A stretch of DNA of 64,000 nucleotides from assembly GCF_006439015.1 (NCBI RefSeq), contig NZ_RCZG01000001.1, positions 310,001 to 374,000 of the forward strand, given 5' to 3'. The DNA is from Mycolicibacterium hodleri. Lineage in GTDB: Bacteria; Actinomycetota; Actinomycetes; Mycobacteriales; Mycobacteriaceae. The first letter of the stretch is position 1, and each line of letters starts with the position of its first letter. The notes below the pieces were generated by a model that made no database searches, had not been told where the DNA came from, and worked only from the letters and a program-made list of their open reading frames with translations. The translations under genes were made by a program, and so were the position numbers. Positions 8,537-16,366 of this stretch are shown in pieces.

Positions 8537-9241
8537 GTGAGCATCCTGCTGATCCATGGTGTCGGCGGCCGAGCGCGCTCCTGGAGTAGGGTGCTCGACG
8601 AACTCGCGCCAGCTGTGCGTCGACAGGCCTTCGCCCTGGAGGTAAGCGTCCGATCCGGGCAATCGGTGGCAGACGTCGCCCGCGAGTTGCTGCGCCGCCA
8701 TCCCGGATCGCATGTGATCGCAGGCCATTCCTTCGGCGGCATGCTTGCCCAAGAAGCAGCACTCCTCGATCCCTCGCGGGTTCTCGGCTTGGTTTTGGTG
8801 AGCACCATTCCCGGAACGACGCCAACCGTCGCCGCGCACAACGAATCCCTCGCCGCCGACATCGAGGTCCGCGGGATCCGCACCGTTGCTGCTGAATTCG
8901 CGGAGAGGCTCTTCGCGCCCTCCCGGACTGCCCGCGATCCCGACCTGAAGACCGACTTCGTCGAGACCATGGTGCAGTCTGGCGTGCCTGCGGTCTGCGC
9001 CGCGCTGCGTGCCATCACGCGATGGGATGCATCTGAACGATTGAACGCGATGCGTTGTCCAGCCGAAGTGATTTGCGGTGACGCAGAACCCGACCTGGAC
9101 CGCCAGCAGATGCTGGCCACGCTGTTGCGCGCTCCATTCACCGTTCTCGACGACACCGGGCATCTCGCACCGCTGGAGGCGCCCGATCGGGTGGCTCGAG
9201 TGATCGAACGCGTGAGAAGCCGCGTGGAACAGCCGACGTAA
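8537..9241 (+). CDS. Alpha/beta hydrolase
   Basis: 234 residues, a compact esterase/lactonase-type fold. The oxyanion segment is LLIHGVGG, the nucleophile elbow GHSFGG (Ser ~67), the acid is probably in VICGDAEPD and the His in DDTGHLAPLEAP. The enzyme would hydrolyse an ester, thioester or C-C bond in the pathway encoded by the preceding genes. The start is GTG at 8537. It is the last gene of the run that begins with the SRPBCC gene. Confidence 0.82.
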   Translation: MSILLIHGVGGRARSWSRVLDELAPAVRRQAFALEVSVRSGQSVADVARELLRRHPGSHVIAGHSFGGMLAQEAALLDPSRVLGLVLVSTIPGTTPTVAAHNESLAADIEVRGIRTVAAEFAERLFAPSRTARDPDLKTDFVETMVQSGVPAVCAALRAITRWDASERLNAMRCPAEVICGDAEPDLDRQQMLATLLRAPFTVLDDTGHLAPLEAPDRVARVIERVRSRVEQPT

Positions 9242-9448
9242 GGGATTGCATGTACGCATCAACGGAGCCGCTGCGTGTGGTGCGGCAGGGTGGACGTGCC
9301 CGATTAGCCGGGCGGACAGTTCGCCGCGACAGCTCAGGTGTCCTTCGCGATCATGAACTTGACCGCCGAATCACCTATGGCTCAAGAGTGATTGAAGCCA
9401 ACGAGTCGCACCGTAGCGGCTTGGGCCCTGGAAGATATCCGCTTGAAT

Positions 9449-9575
9449 TTGACCACATAGTTGACGACACCGCTGACGAAAGTTGCGCGCCTGACTACGC
9501 CCACAACATCGCTTCGGGCCTGCTGAACAGCCTGTTCACGGTCTCTGCCCGCTCCTGGGAGAGTGGGGGTCAGGG
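9449..9575 (+). repeat. 127-nt direct repeat, copy 2
   Basis: Ungapped partner of 705-831. It keeps an altered tRNA-like stretch (CTGGGAG, then GGGGGTCAGGG) where copy 1 has the tRNA-Ala anticodon and variable region, but lacks the T-arm and acceptor. It is therefore either a diverged copy or a copy whose tRNA end was replaced. Confidence 0.7.
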
Positions 9576-9579
9576 TGAA

Positions 9580-9593
9580 GGGACTTTGTGCCC
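9580..9593 (+). promoter_or_regulatory. DosR-like box
   Basis: GGGACTTTGTGCCC matches the core GGGACTTT-N3-CCC of the mycobacterial DosR (DevR) binding site. It lies 117 bases before the PPOX gene. Small PPOX-fold proteins are known members of the DosR regulon, which makes the site plausible. The outer bases match less well. Confidence 0.5.
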
Positions 9594-9709
9594 GGTCCTA
9601 GGTGACCCAAGCCTCGATACGGGCGGGAGGTAACTGATTTAGCTTGGACACAACGCCCTCGGCGCTAGTGGGCAGTTCGCGGATATTTCACAGAGGGATA
9701 GGACCAAAC

Positions 9710-10126
9710 ATGACCACCTTCGACGCAGACCCGGTCGACGCGTTGACAGATCAGGACAGCTGGAACTTGCTAGGCAGCGTCGCCTTGGGTCGGCTGGCTA
9801 CGAGTGTTGCAGACCGGCCAGAGATCTTTCCGGTCAACTTCGCCGTCCAGCAGCACACTATTCTGCTTCGTACCGCCGAGGGCACGAAACTCTTGCACGC
9901 GATGTTGAATGAGTATGTTGCATTCGAAGCCGACGGTTATAACGTCGAGGAGGGCTGGAGTGTCATCGTCAAGGGACGGGCCTACGTGCTGGGGGCCTCA
10001 GAGTTAGTCGAAGCTGAACGTGGGCAGGTGCTGCCGTGGACCACGACGGTCAAGGATCGCTTCATCCGCATCGTGCCCATCGAGATCAGTGGGCGTAGAT
10101 TCCGCTTCGGGGGCGAGAGCGAGTAA
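9710..10126 (+). CDS. Pyridoxamine 5'-phosphate oxidase (PPOX)-fold protein, probably DosR-controlled
   Basis: 138 residues starting MTTFDADPVDALTD. The family's split-barrel pattern is present: a helix with SWNLLGSVALGRLATSV, then the strand pair PEIFPVNFAVQQHTILLRTAEGTK, ending with the FIRIVPIEISGRRF segment. Such proteins bind FMN, F420 or haem, and several mycobacterial ones are hypoxia- and NO-induced. ATG 9710 has GAGGGA upstream; an upstream in-frame start at 9644 lacks a ribosome site. Its stop lies only a few bases from the point where the neighbouring reductase gene is broken. Confidence 0.8.
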   Translation: MTTFDADPVDALTDQDSWNLLGSVALGRLATSVADRPEIFPVNFAVQQHTILLRTAEGTKLLHAMLNEYVAFEADGYNVEEGWSVIVKGRAYVLGASELVEAERGQVLPWTTTVKDRFIRIVPIEISGRRFRFGGESE

Positions 10127-10132
10127 TCAACG

Positions 10133-10320
10133 GTCGCCGGGAACGTCACTCCTTCTGCCAGACCAAGGCGAGTGTGCAGTTCCGAACGATTCAACCCGAA
10201 TGCCTTGACGGTGATCAGCACCCACCCGTCGGCGGGTTCGGGCACGGGCAGGGCGCGGATCATCACGGCTTCGGGTGGGCTGCCCGCGTCGAGCACGATG
10301 GCACGCATGGTCGAGGTCAT
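10133..10320 (-). pseudogene. N-terminal fragment of an MDR zinc-type quinone oxidoreductase
   Basis: From ATG 10320 the minus strand encodes about 55 residues closely matching the start of medium-chain quinone oxidoreductases (MRAIVLDAGSPPEAVMIRAL, VLITVKAFGLNRSELHTRLG, then GVTFP). The homology then stops abruptly at about 10133, next to the PPOX stop. The remaining ~270 residues, including the NADPH fold, are missing. It was probably the third gene of the glyoxalase-DoxX operon, cut off by a recombination or insertion event. Confidence 0.8.
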
Positions 10321-10346
10321 GACGAAACCCCGCGACTCGTTGCGAC

Positions 10347-10787
10347 TTACGCCGTGCGCGTCCGTGCGAGTCCTCGCGCGCTGTGCAGGCGCGTGTCGAT
10401 GGCGAGGGAGCCGCCGCCCGCGAAGACCAGCAGGAAGAAGGCGAAGCAGTAGAGGACCGCGAGCTCGCCACCGTTGGTCATCGGGATGACGCCGGTCGGC
10501 AGGTGCTGGGTGAAGAATGCGAAGGCCATCACGCCCGAGGCGATGAAGGCGGCGATGCGGGTGAACAACCCGAAGATGATCAGCAGCGACGTGACCAACT
10601 CGAGCACGCCTGCGTAGAAGAATGGCCAGACGCCCACCGGCGCCTGCTGTCCGGGGACCGGCCAGCCGAACAGGTGCGAGGTGGCGTGGCAGAGGAACAG
10701 CAATCCGAACACCACGCGGAAGAGGCTGAGAACCACCGGCGCGTACGGGCTGAGACGGGCACCGAGGTTGTGCATGGGACTGGTCAT
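10347..10787 (-). CDS. DoxX-family membrane protein
   Basis: 146 residues with four predicted membrane segments: VVLSLFRVVFGLLFLCHATSH, the segment after WPFFYAGVLELVTSLLIIFG, IAAFIASGVMAFAFFTQHL and AVLYCFAFFLLVFAGGG. The DoxX family acts at the cytoplasmic membrane, often with oxidoreductases in thiol or quinone stress. It starts 3 bases after the stop of the glyoxalase-like gene, so the two are co-transcribed. The third operon member is the truncated reductase. Expression is probably controlled by the divergent MarR gene. Confidence 0.85.
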   Translation of the reverse strand: MTSPMHNLGARLSPYAPVVLSLFRVVFGLLFLCHATSHLFGWPVPGQQAPVGVWPFFYAGVLELVTSLLIIFGLFTRIAAFIASGVMAFAFFTQHLPTGVIPMTNGGELAVLYCFAFFLLVFAGGGSLAIDTRLHSARGLARTRTA

Positions 10788-10790
10788 TGG

Positions 10791-11345
10791 TCAGTTCTCC
10801 TTGAATGCGTTCAGGGCGGATGATCGGGCGGCGTTGCCCAGGGGACTTTTGCGCACGAGTACCCCGGCGGTCCGCGTACCCGACCAGGTCTCGACATCCT
10901 TGGCGAGGTCCATGCGTTCCACGACAGCCGAACTCTCGTAGCCGCCCCACTGGTCGCGGGGCAGCATCCACATCATCTCGAACTGGTTGCCGTCGGGATC
11001 GGCGCCGTAGACGCTCTTGGTTGCGCCATGGCTCGACTCGCCGGTGTACGCGCCGGCGTCGAGCAGGATCTGGCGGATCTCGGCCAACTCGTTCATGGTG
11101 TCGAGCTGCCACCCCAGGTGATACAGACCAACGGACCGTCGTGACTGGGGAATGGCGCCGGTCACGCCGAACAGCCCGAGATCGTGATGATTCCCGGACC
11201 GCGGCAAGCGCAGGAATGCACCGTTGAGACGTGGTTCACGATTAACGAGTTCCATGCCGAACACGTCGGTGTAGAAGCGCACGGACCGATCGACGTCAGC
11301 TACGAAGAGCACCGCGTGGTTCAGACGAACGGGCGAGACGGTCAT
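10791..11345 (-). CDS. VOC (glyoxalase/bleomycin-resistance fold) protein
   Basis: 184 residues with paired beta-alpha-beta modules: LNHAVLFVADVDRSVRFYTD, then SVGLYHLGWQLDTMNEL, and the strand YGADPDGNQFEMMW with the C-terminal metal-ligand Glu. The His in LNHAV and the one in LYHLG complete a typical metal site. Catechol/hydroquinone-linked glyoxalase proteins of this type are often co-expressed with DoxX and quinone reductases, as here. It is the first gene of the operon, and its promoter region holds two perfect palindromes. Confidence 0.85.
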   Translation of the reverse strand: MTVSPVRLNHAVLFVADVDRSVRFYTDVFGMELVNREPRLNGAFLRLPRSGNHHDLGLFGVTGAIPQSRRSVGLYHLGWQLDTMNELAEIRQILLDAGAYTGESSHGATKSVYGADPDGNQFEMMWMLPRDQWGGYESSAVVERMDLAKDVETWSGTRTAGVLVRKSPLGNAARSSALNAFKEN

Positions 11346-11376
11346 GATGTGCCCTTCGAGTGGCGGTGCCCCAGTG

Positions 11377-11392
11377 GGTTGTAGCTACAACC
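11377..11392. promoter_or_regulatory. MarR operator 1
   Basis: GGTTGTAGCTACAACC is a perfect 16-bp palindrome in the divergent promoter of the glyoxalase-DoxX operon and the MarR gene. Confidence 0.8.
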
Positions 11393-11412
11393 ATGACCGT
11401 AACAGAAGATGG

Positions 11413-11424
11413 TTGTAGCTACAA
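11413..11424. promoter_or_regulatory. MarR operator 2
   Basis: TTGTAGCTACAA repeats the core of operator 1, 34 bases downstream, just before the MarR start. Two sites would allow autoregulation together with control of the divergent operon. Confidence 0.78.
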
Positions 11425-11428
11425 TACA

Positions 11429-11950
11429 ATGTGGGATGATGGTGAAGTGAAACCGAGTGGGTTGGATCGATGCGAGCAAGCGGCGTGGGTGCGGTTGGCG
11501 TCGATTCTGGAGCTGCTGCCGAACGTCCTGGACGCTCAGCTGCGTCGCGACGCGGGGCTGATGCACTTCGAATACTTCGTTCTCGCGATGCTGTCCGAGG
11601 CGCCAAGGCGCACCCTGCGAATGAGTGAACTTGCAGCGCAGACCAATTCGACGCCGCCAAGACTATCTCACGTGGTTAGGCGGCTCGAGGATCGGGGTCT
11701 GGTCGAACGTCTTCCGTGTGCGGAGAACCTGAGAGCCACCAATGCGCGGCTGACGGACTCCGGCTGGCGCAAGGTGCGCGAGGCGGCGCCCGGACACACG
11801 GCCGCCGTGCGGGACAACGTCATCGACGCACTGACCGCCGAACAGGTGGGTCAGCTCGCGACCATCGCCGAAGCCATCCTCGGCCGCCTCGACCCGGAAC
11901 GTGCGATGTCGGCTACCTACCACCGGTATGACCGTGAACCTGACCGGTGA
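11429..11950 (+). CDS. MarR-family regulator
   Basis: About 173 residues (167 if GTG 11447 is used). The winged helix spans residues ~55-115: FEYFVLAMLSEAPRRTLRMS, then the recognition helix in TPPRLSHVVRRLEDRGLVER and the wing RATNARLTDSG. C-terminal helices form the dimer interface. It is transcribed divergently from the glyoxalase-DoxX operon across two perfect palindromes, so it is the likely repressor of that operon and of itself. MarR repressors of this context usually respond to phenolic or quinone electrophiles. In-frame residues upstream of 11429 would cover operator 2 and are unlikely to be translated. Confidence 0.88.
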   Translation: MWDDGEVKPSGLDRCEQAAWVRLASILELLPNVLDAQLRRDAGLMHFEYFVLAMLSEAPRRTLRMSELAAQTNSTPPRLSHVVRRLEDRGLVERLPCAENLRATNARLTDSGWRKVREAAPGHTAAVRDNVIDALTAEQVGQLATIAEAILGRLDPERAMSATYHRYDREPDR

Positions 11951-11997
11951 CGCCTAACCCCTGTTTCGCTAGGCGTTCCATCTCGAACGTGCAGCGC

Positions 11998-13074
11998 TCA
12001 CCCCGCCACCGCGGCAGCGCATTCGGTACGGCTGGCGAGCCGCTGAGTCACCGCTGGAATCACGTTATCCGCCATGTACTGAATTCGCTCGGAGCCGGAA
12101 TCGACGGACTCGCCCGGGAATTGCGCCCAGTAGTGAAAGTCGCGGATCTGTGGGTAGTCGGAGGCCAGCGTGACGAGCTCCTCGACCGCCATGGACGCGT
12201 CCATCAGTCGGTACGCGCCGGCGTCGAGAACCTGTTGCGAGTTGGCGTACTGCGCTGGTTGATCGGGTCCTTCGAACGAGCCCCACTCGATGTACTTGTT
12301 CATCTGATAGAGCACGTTCTCGCTGACCTGGGACCAGACCCGCTCGGGATCCTCGGCGATGATCGTCCACTGGCTGGCATAGATCCGGCCTTGGGCAACG
12401 TCACGGCCGTGCCGCTCCAGCGCGTCGAGGTAGACCTGGCAGTGGTCGTTGGATAGCGTGATGACGCCGTCCCCGGCCCGCGCGGCGCGGTCGATGCCAA
12501 CGGGTGACTGAGCGCCGACCAGCAGGCGGGGTGCGAGCTCGGGCACCGGGGTGACGGGCAGGGCCGGAAGCGAAAGCCGTTTGCCTTCATAGCCTTCTGA
12601 GCTACCCGTCCACGCTTGCCGGATGATGGCGATCGCGTCCTCGAGGAGGCTGGGTCGGTTCTTGACGTTGCGACCGAACCCGCTGAACTCCAGGTCGCGG
12701 TAGCCCAGTCCGACACCGAGTTCGAATCGATTGTCGGACAGCAACGACAGGGCGGTGGCGTCCTCTGCCAGGCGGGCCGGGTTGTGCAATCCAGCGACGA
12801 TGATGTTGGTGCCGATGCGCATGGTGGAGGTGCGCGCAGCCAACGTGGCGGCCATCATCAGTGGCGATGACGCGTAGTCGTCCTCGGCGAAGTGGTGCTC
12901 GCTCAACCAGACTGAGCCGAAGCCCAGCTGCTCGGCCCACACCGCCTGGTCGATGCTGCGCCGGTAGAGCTCGCCGGCCGGTGTCTTCCACTGCGCGGGG
13001 TTGCGGTAGTCGTACCAGAGTCCAAAGGTCGGGATCTCGGGCAGTTCGTTCGTGGTCATTTCGTTTGTGGTCAT
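11998..13074 (-). CDS. LLM-class flavin-dependent oxidoreductase (BVMO operon)
   Basis: 358 residues starting MTTNEMTTNELPEIPTFG at 13074 with AGGAGG six bases upstream. Luciferase-like TIM-barrel landmarks are FGSVWLSEHHFAEDDYASSP, RIGTNIIVAGLHNPARLAE and the glycine-rich RFELGVGLGYRDLEF. It is the last gene of the five-gene minus-strand operon starting with a Baeyer-Villiger monooxygenase, so it may oxidise a further intermediate. Whether it uses FMN with a reductase or F420 is not visible; no separate flavin reductase gene is nearby. Confidence 0.87.
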   Translation of the reverse strand: MTTNEMTTNELPEIPTFGLWYDYRNPAQWKTPAGELYRRSIDQAVWAEQLGFGSVWLSEHHFAEDDYASSPLMMAATLAARTSTMRIGTNIIVAGLHNPARLAEDATALSLLSDNRFELGVGLGYRDLEFSGFGRNVKNRPSLLEDAIAIIRQAWTGSSEGYEGKRLSLPALPVTPVPELAPRLLVGAQSPVGIDRAARAGDGVITLSNDHCQVYLDALERHGRDVAQGRIYASQWTIIAEDPERVWSQVSENVLYQMNKYIEWGSFEGPDQPAQYANSQQVLDAGAYRLMDASMAVEELVTLASDYPQIRDFHYWAQFPGESVDSGSERIQYMADNVIPAVTQRLASRTECAAAVAG

Positions 13075-13112
13075 GATGCCTCCTTGCATTGAGCCGAGCC
13101 GGGTGGAACGGG

Positions 13113-13886
13113 TTAGGTGAAGAGCATTCCGCCGTCGATGAGGACGGATTGGCCGGTCATGTAGTTGGAGTCGGGTCCGGCGAGGTAGGACACGTAGGCG
13201 GCGACGTCCTCCCCGGTAGCGACGCGGCCCAGCGTGATGCCCTGCGCCATGGCCCTCATCGACTCGCCTTCGCCGACGTTGTTGATGGCGCCGAGGTCGC
13301 GGTCGACCTCGACCCACATGTTCGTGTCGACGATGCCTGGGCAGTAGGCGTTGACGGTGATGCCGTGTTCCGCCCATTCCTGCGCTGCCGACTGGGTCAA
13401 CGCCCGAACGGCGAACTTCGACGAGCTGTACACGCCGAGAAGGGGAAAGCCCTTGTGTCCGGCGATGGAGCAGGCGCCGATGATCTTTCCGCCGGTGCCC
13501 TGCTTGATCATCTGCCTGGCAGCTTCGGTGTAGCAGAGGAAGACGCCGCGGCCGTTGACGGCGTGCACCTTGTCGTACTCCTCCGGGGTGACGTCGAGAA
13601 GCGCCTTGGTCTGGGCGATGCCGGCATTGGCGACGAACACATCCAGGGACCCGAGCTCTGCGGCTGTGTCTGCGACGAGGCGGTGCACCGAATCAGGTTG
13701 AGAGACGTCACCGGTCAGGGCCAGAGCCCGAACTCCGTTGTCGGCCAGTTCCTTCTGAGTGACGTCGAGCTCGCTCTTCATCGACGGTAGGTCGGAGACG
13801 GCGACGTCGTGCCCGTCCTGGGCGAGCCGTAGGGCGATCACCTTTCCGATGCCGCGGGCGGCGCCGGTAACGTGTGCAACGGTCAT
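13113..13886 (-). CDS. Short-chain dehydrogenase, acetoin/diacetyl reductase type
   Basis: 257 residues with the classic SDR features: cofactor motif VTGAARGIGKV, NAG in FVANAGIAQ, catalytic Ser in GACSIAGHKG, YSSSK and a C-terminal GQSVLIDGG. Length and local sequence resemble meso-2,3-butanediol/acetoin reductases (BudC). It likely interconverts a hydroxyketone and a diol or diketone with NAD(H). It lies between the LLM gene and a zinc 2,3-butanediol-type dehydrogenase in one operon, which supports a role in vicinal diol or ketol metabolism. Confidence 0.85.
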   Translation of the reverse strand: MTVAHVTGAARGIGKVIALRLAQDGHDVAVSDLPSMKSELDVTQKELADNGVRALALTGDVSQPDSVHRLVADTAAELGSLDVFVANAGIAQTKALLDVTPEEYDKVHAVNGRGVFLCYTEAARQMIKQGTGGKIIGACSIAGHKGFPLLGVYSSSKFAVRALTQSAAQEWAEHGITVNAYCPGIVDTNMWVEVDRDLGAINNVGEGESMRAMAQGITLGRVATGEDVAAYVSYLAGPDSNYMTGQSVLIDGGMLFT

Positions 13887-13921
13887 TATTCTCCTTGAAG
13901 TGTGTGAAAGGTGTTGATGGT

Positions 13922-14971
13922 TCAGGAAGTTGGATCGACGAGGAGCTTCATCTTGCGTCCGGCGCGGAGCTCCTCGAAGCCCTGCTCCACGACCTGGCTC
14001 ATGGGAATGGTGTCGACCCAGCCGGTGGTGTCGTAGTGGCCCTTGGCCATCAGGGCGATGACGGCGCGGTAGTCGTCGCCGGTGTAGCAGATGGTGCCCT
14101 GGATGCGGCGTTCCCGGAGCACCAGATTGATCAGCGGGGTGGTGAGGGGCTTCTCGTAGATCGCGACGCTGATCAGTGGCCGCCGCTCGCCGATGCAGTT
14201 CAGCGCCGACTCGATCGCCGGCGCGACTCCCGCGGCGTCGAACGCTGCATCGACCCCGTCACCGTTGGTGCGGTCCGCGATGAGCTCCGCTACGTCCACG
14301 GTGGTCGGGTCGAGTGTGCATGCGCCGAGCGCCTCGATCGAATGTCGCCGGATGGGGGATGGCTCGACGACGTCGATCTCGGTCAGACCCATCCCGCGCA
14401 ATGCGAACCACAACCCGATACCGATGGGGCCTGCGCCGTAGATCAACGCCCGGCTCTGGTCGGTGACCTCGCCAAGGACCGCGGCGTGATAAGCCACCGA
14501 CATGGGCTCGACGAGCGCCCCCATCTCCAGGGGAATGTCGTCGGGCAAAGCGTGGATCTGATCGACCGGAACCACCGTGTATTCGGCCATGCCGCCGTCG
14601 GACATCAAGCCGTGGAAGCCGATCGTGGTGCAGAGGTTGTACTGGCCGGCCTTGCATGGCCGGCAGTGACCGCATCGGTAGATGGGTTCGATCGCGACCC
14701 GGTCACCCTCGGCGACATTGATCGCACCGGTGCCAACTTCGGTTACGACGCCGGAGAATTCGTGGCCGATGATCAGCGGCATCGCCTTGCCCGTCAATGG
14801 ATGTGGCTGATCGGGCGGGATGAAGATCGGCCCGTCGTAGTACTCGTGCAGGTCGGTGCCGCAGATGCCGTTGCGGCTGACGCGCACCTTCACCTGCCCC
14901 TCGCCGGGGGTGGGCTCGGGTACGTCTTCGATTTCGAGCTTGTGGTTTCCGTAGTACATGGCGGCGTGCAT
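13922..14971 (-). CDS. Zinc-dependent 2,3-butanediol dehydrogenase-type alcohol dehydrogenase
   Basis: 349 residues of the medium-chain dehydrogenase family. The catalytic zinc ligands are Cys in GICGTDLHEY and His-Glu in IIGHEFSGVV. The structural zinc tetrad is CGHCRPCKAGQYNLC. The NAD fold has GAGPIGIG. The sequence resembles (R,R)-2,3-butanediol dehydrogenases. With the acetoin-reductase-like SDR next door it would oxidise a secondary alcohol to a ketone, the substrate class of the Baeyer-Villiger enzyme at the head of the operon. A long open frame on the opposite strand is a codon-bias shadow. Confidence 0.87.
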   Translation of the reverse strand: MHAAMYYGNHKLEIEDVPEPTPGEGQVKVRVSRNGICGTDLHEYYDGPIFIPPDQPHPLTGKAMPLIIGHEFSGVVTEVGTGAINVAEGDRVAIEPIYRCGHCRPCKAGQYNLCTTIGFHGLMSDGGMAEYTVVPVDQIHALPDDIPLEMGALVEPMSVAYHAAVLGEVTDQSRALIYGAGPIGIGLWFALRGMGLTEIDVVEPSPIRRHSIEALGACTLDPTTVDVAELIADRTNGDGVDAAFDAAGVAPAIESALNCIGERRPLISVAIYEKPLTTPLINLVLRERRIQGTICYTGDDYRAVIALMAKGHYDTTGWVDTIPMSQVVEQGFEELRAGRKMKLLVDPTS

Positions 14972-14986
14972 GATGTTCTCCTGCTT

Positions 14987-16366
14987 CTAGACGATTCGGA
15001 CGAGCTTCTTGTTGGCGAACTCGTCGAGGCCGAAGCGCCCGAGTTCGCGGCCTATGCCGGAGTTCTTCACCCCGCCGAACGGCAGGTCGGGTGCGCTCTT
15101 GACGGTGGTGTTGAGCCCCACCATGCCGACGTCGAGCCGGTTGGCGACGTCGTCGGCCTGCTCGAGGTCACCGGTGAAAACCGCACTGCCCAGCCCATAG
15201 GGCGAGTCGTTGGCCAGCTCGATTGCCGCGTCGACCGAATCGACCTGGTAGAGAACGGCTACCGGTCCGAATAGCTCCTCGCGGTAGGCGCGCATCTCGG
15301 GAGTGACGCCGGTGAGCACGGTAGCGGGGTAGAAGGCGCCGGGACCGTCGGGTACCTGGCCGCCGAGGTGAACCGTCGCACCCTTGGCCACGGCGTCCTC
15401 GACTTGCTCGACGAGATCGGTGCGGGCAGCCAACGACGCCATCGGCCCCAGCTTGGTGTCCGCACGTGTCGGGTCGCCGAGCTGCCACTGGCCGGACTTG
15501 GCGACGAATCCCGCCAGGAACTCGTCGAACACCGACGATTCGACGATCATCCGCTTCGATGACGTGCACACCTGACCGGCGTTGCCGAACCGGCCTGCCA
15601 CGGCGGCCGACGTCGCGTCGTCGACGTTGGCGCCGGGTAGCACGATGAATGGGTCCGAACCACCAAGTTCCAGCACGGCCTTCTTCATGTGCCGGCCAGC
15701 GAGCTCGCCGACCGCACTGCCGGCCCGCTCGGAGCCGGTCAGCGAAACACCCTGCAGTTGTGGGCTGGCGATCATCGTCGCTACCTGGTCGGTGGTGGCG
15801 AAGACGTTTTGGTACACCCCGGTCGGAGCGCCCGCCGTGTCGATCATCTCGGCGAGGCGCAGCGCCTGCTGAGGACAGTTCGCCGCGTGCTTGAGCAGGA
15901 TAGTGTTGCCCAGCAATAGGTTCGGTGCCACAAAGCGTGCTGCCTGGTAGTAGGGAAAGTTCCACGGCATGATGCCGAGCACGGCTCCGATCGGCGCGGT
16001 GCGGACGATGGCCCGGCCTGCGCCAGCGATGTCGAGGATTTCGTCGGTGAGCAGATCGGGGCCCTTGGTGGCGTAGTACTCGAAGATCGCGGCCGACAAT
16101 TCGATCTCGCCTCGTGCCTGGGTGACGGGTTTGCCCATCTCCAGGGTCATCAGCTCTGCTAGCTCGGTGGCGTTCTGGCGGAACAGATCCGCGACCCGGC
16201 CAACGACCGCGGCGCGCTCCTTGAGGTCGACGGTGCGCCAGTCGAGGTAGGCCTCGTACGCTCGGGTCAGCGCATCGTCGGCGTCGGCGTCGGAGATCGT
16301 CTCGAAGCCTTGGACGAGCTCGCCCGTAGCCGGATTGACGCTGGCATACTTGCTCGCCATCGTCAC
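14987..16366 (-). CDS. NAD(P)-dependent aldehyde dehydrogenase (succinate-semialdehyde type)
   Basis: 459 residues. Typical landmarks are the PWNFPYYQ segment, the Glu in LELGGSDPFIV, the catalytic Cys in GNAGQVCTSSKR and the C-terminal PFGGVKNSGIGRELG. The shortened length and the GQVCTSSKR context fit the succinate-semialdehyde dehydrogenase branch. The start overlaps the stop of the Baeyer-Villiger gene by four bases (16363-16366), so the two are translationally coupled. It probably oxidises the aldehyde released after ester cleavage of the Baeyer-Villiger product. Confidence 0.88.
   Translation of the reverse strand: MTMASKYASVNPATGELVQGFETISDADADDALTRAYEAYLDWRTVDLKERAAVVGRVADLFRQNATELAELMTLEMGKPVTQARGEIELSAAIFEYYATKGPDLLTDEILDIAGAGRAIVRTAPIGAVLGIMPWNFPYYQAARFVAPNLLLGNTILLKHAANCPQQALRLAEMIDTAGAPTGVYQNVFATTDQVATMIASPQLQGVSLTGSERAGSAVGELAGRHMKKAVLELGGSDPFIVLPGANVDDATSAAVAGRFGNAGQVCTSSKRMIVESSVFDEFLAGFVAKSGQWQLGDPTRADTKLGPMASLAARTDLVEQVEDAVAKGATVHLGGQVPDGPGAFYPATVLTGVTPEMRAYREELFGPVAVLYQVDSVDAAIELANDSPYGLGSAVFTGDLEQADDVANRLDVGMVGLNTTVKSAPDLPFGGVKNSGIGRELGRFGLDEFANKKLVRIV

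Larger units (their letters stand above)
9242..9709. other. Intergenic stretch with repeat copy 2 and DosR-like box
   Basis: No gene is supported. A 127-residue frame (9250-9633) has no family resemblance and spans the repeat. The stretch holds the second 127-nt repeat and a dormancy-regulator-like box upstream of the PPOX gene. Confidence 0.5.

Noticed and set aside
9250..9633. 127-residue open frame
   Set aside because: No family resemblance, no good ribosome site, and it runs through the repeat and the DosR-like box.
13874..15274. Long plus-strand frame opposite the butanediol dehydrogenase
   Set aside because: Antisense shadow caused by strong GC codon bias; the minus-strand gene has complete catalytic motifs.
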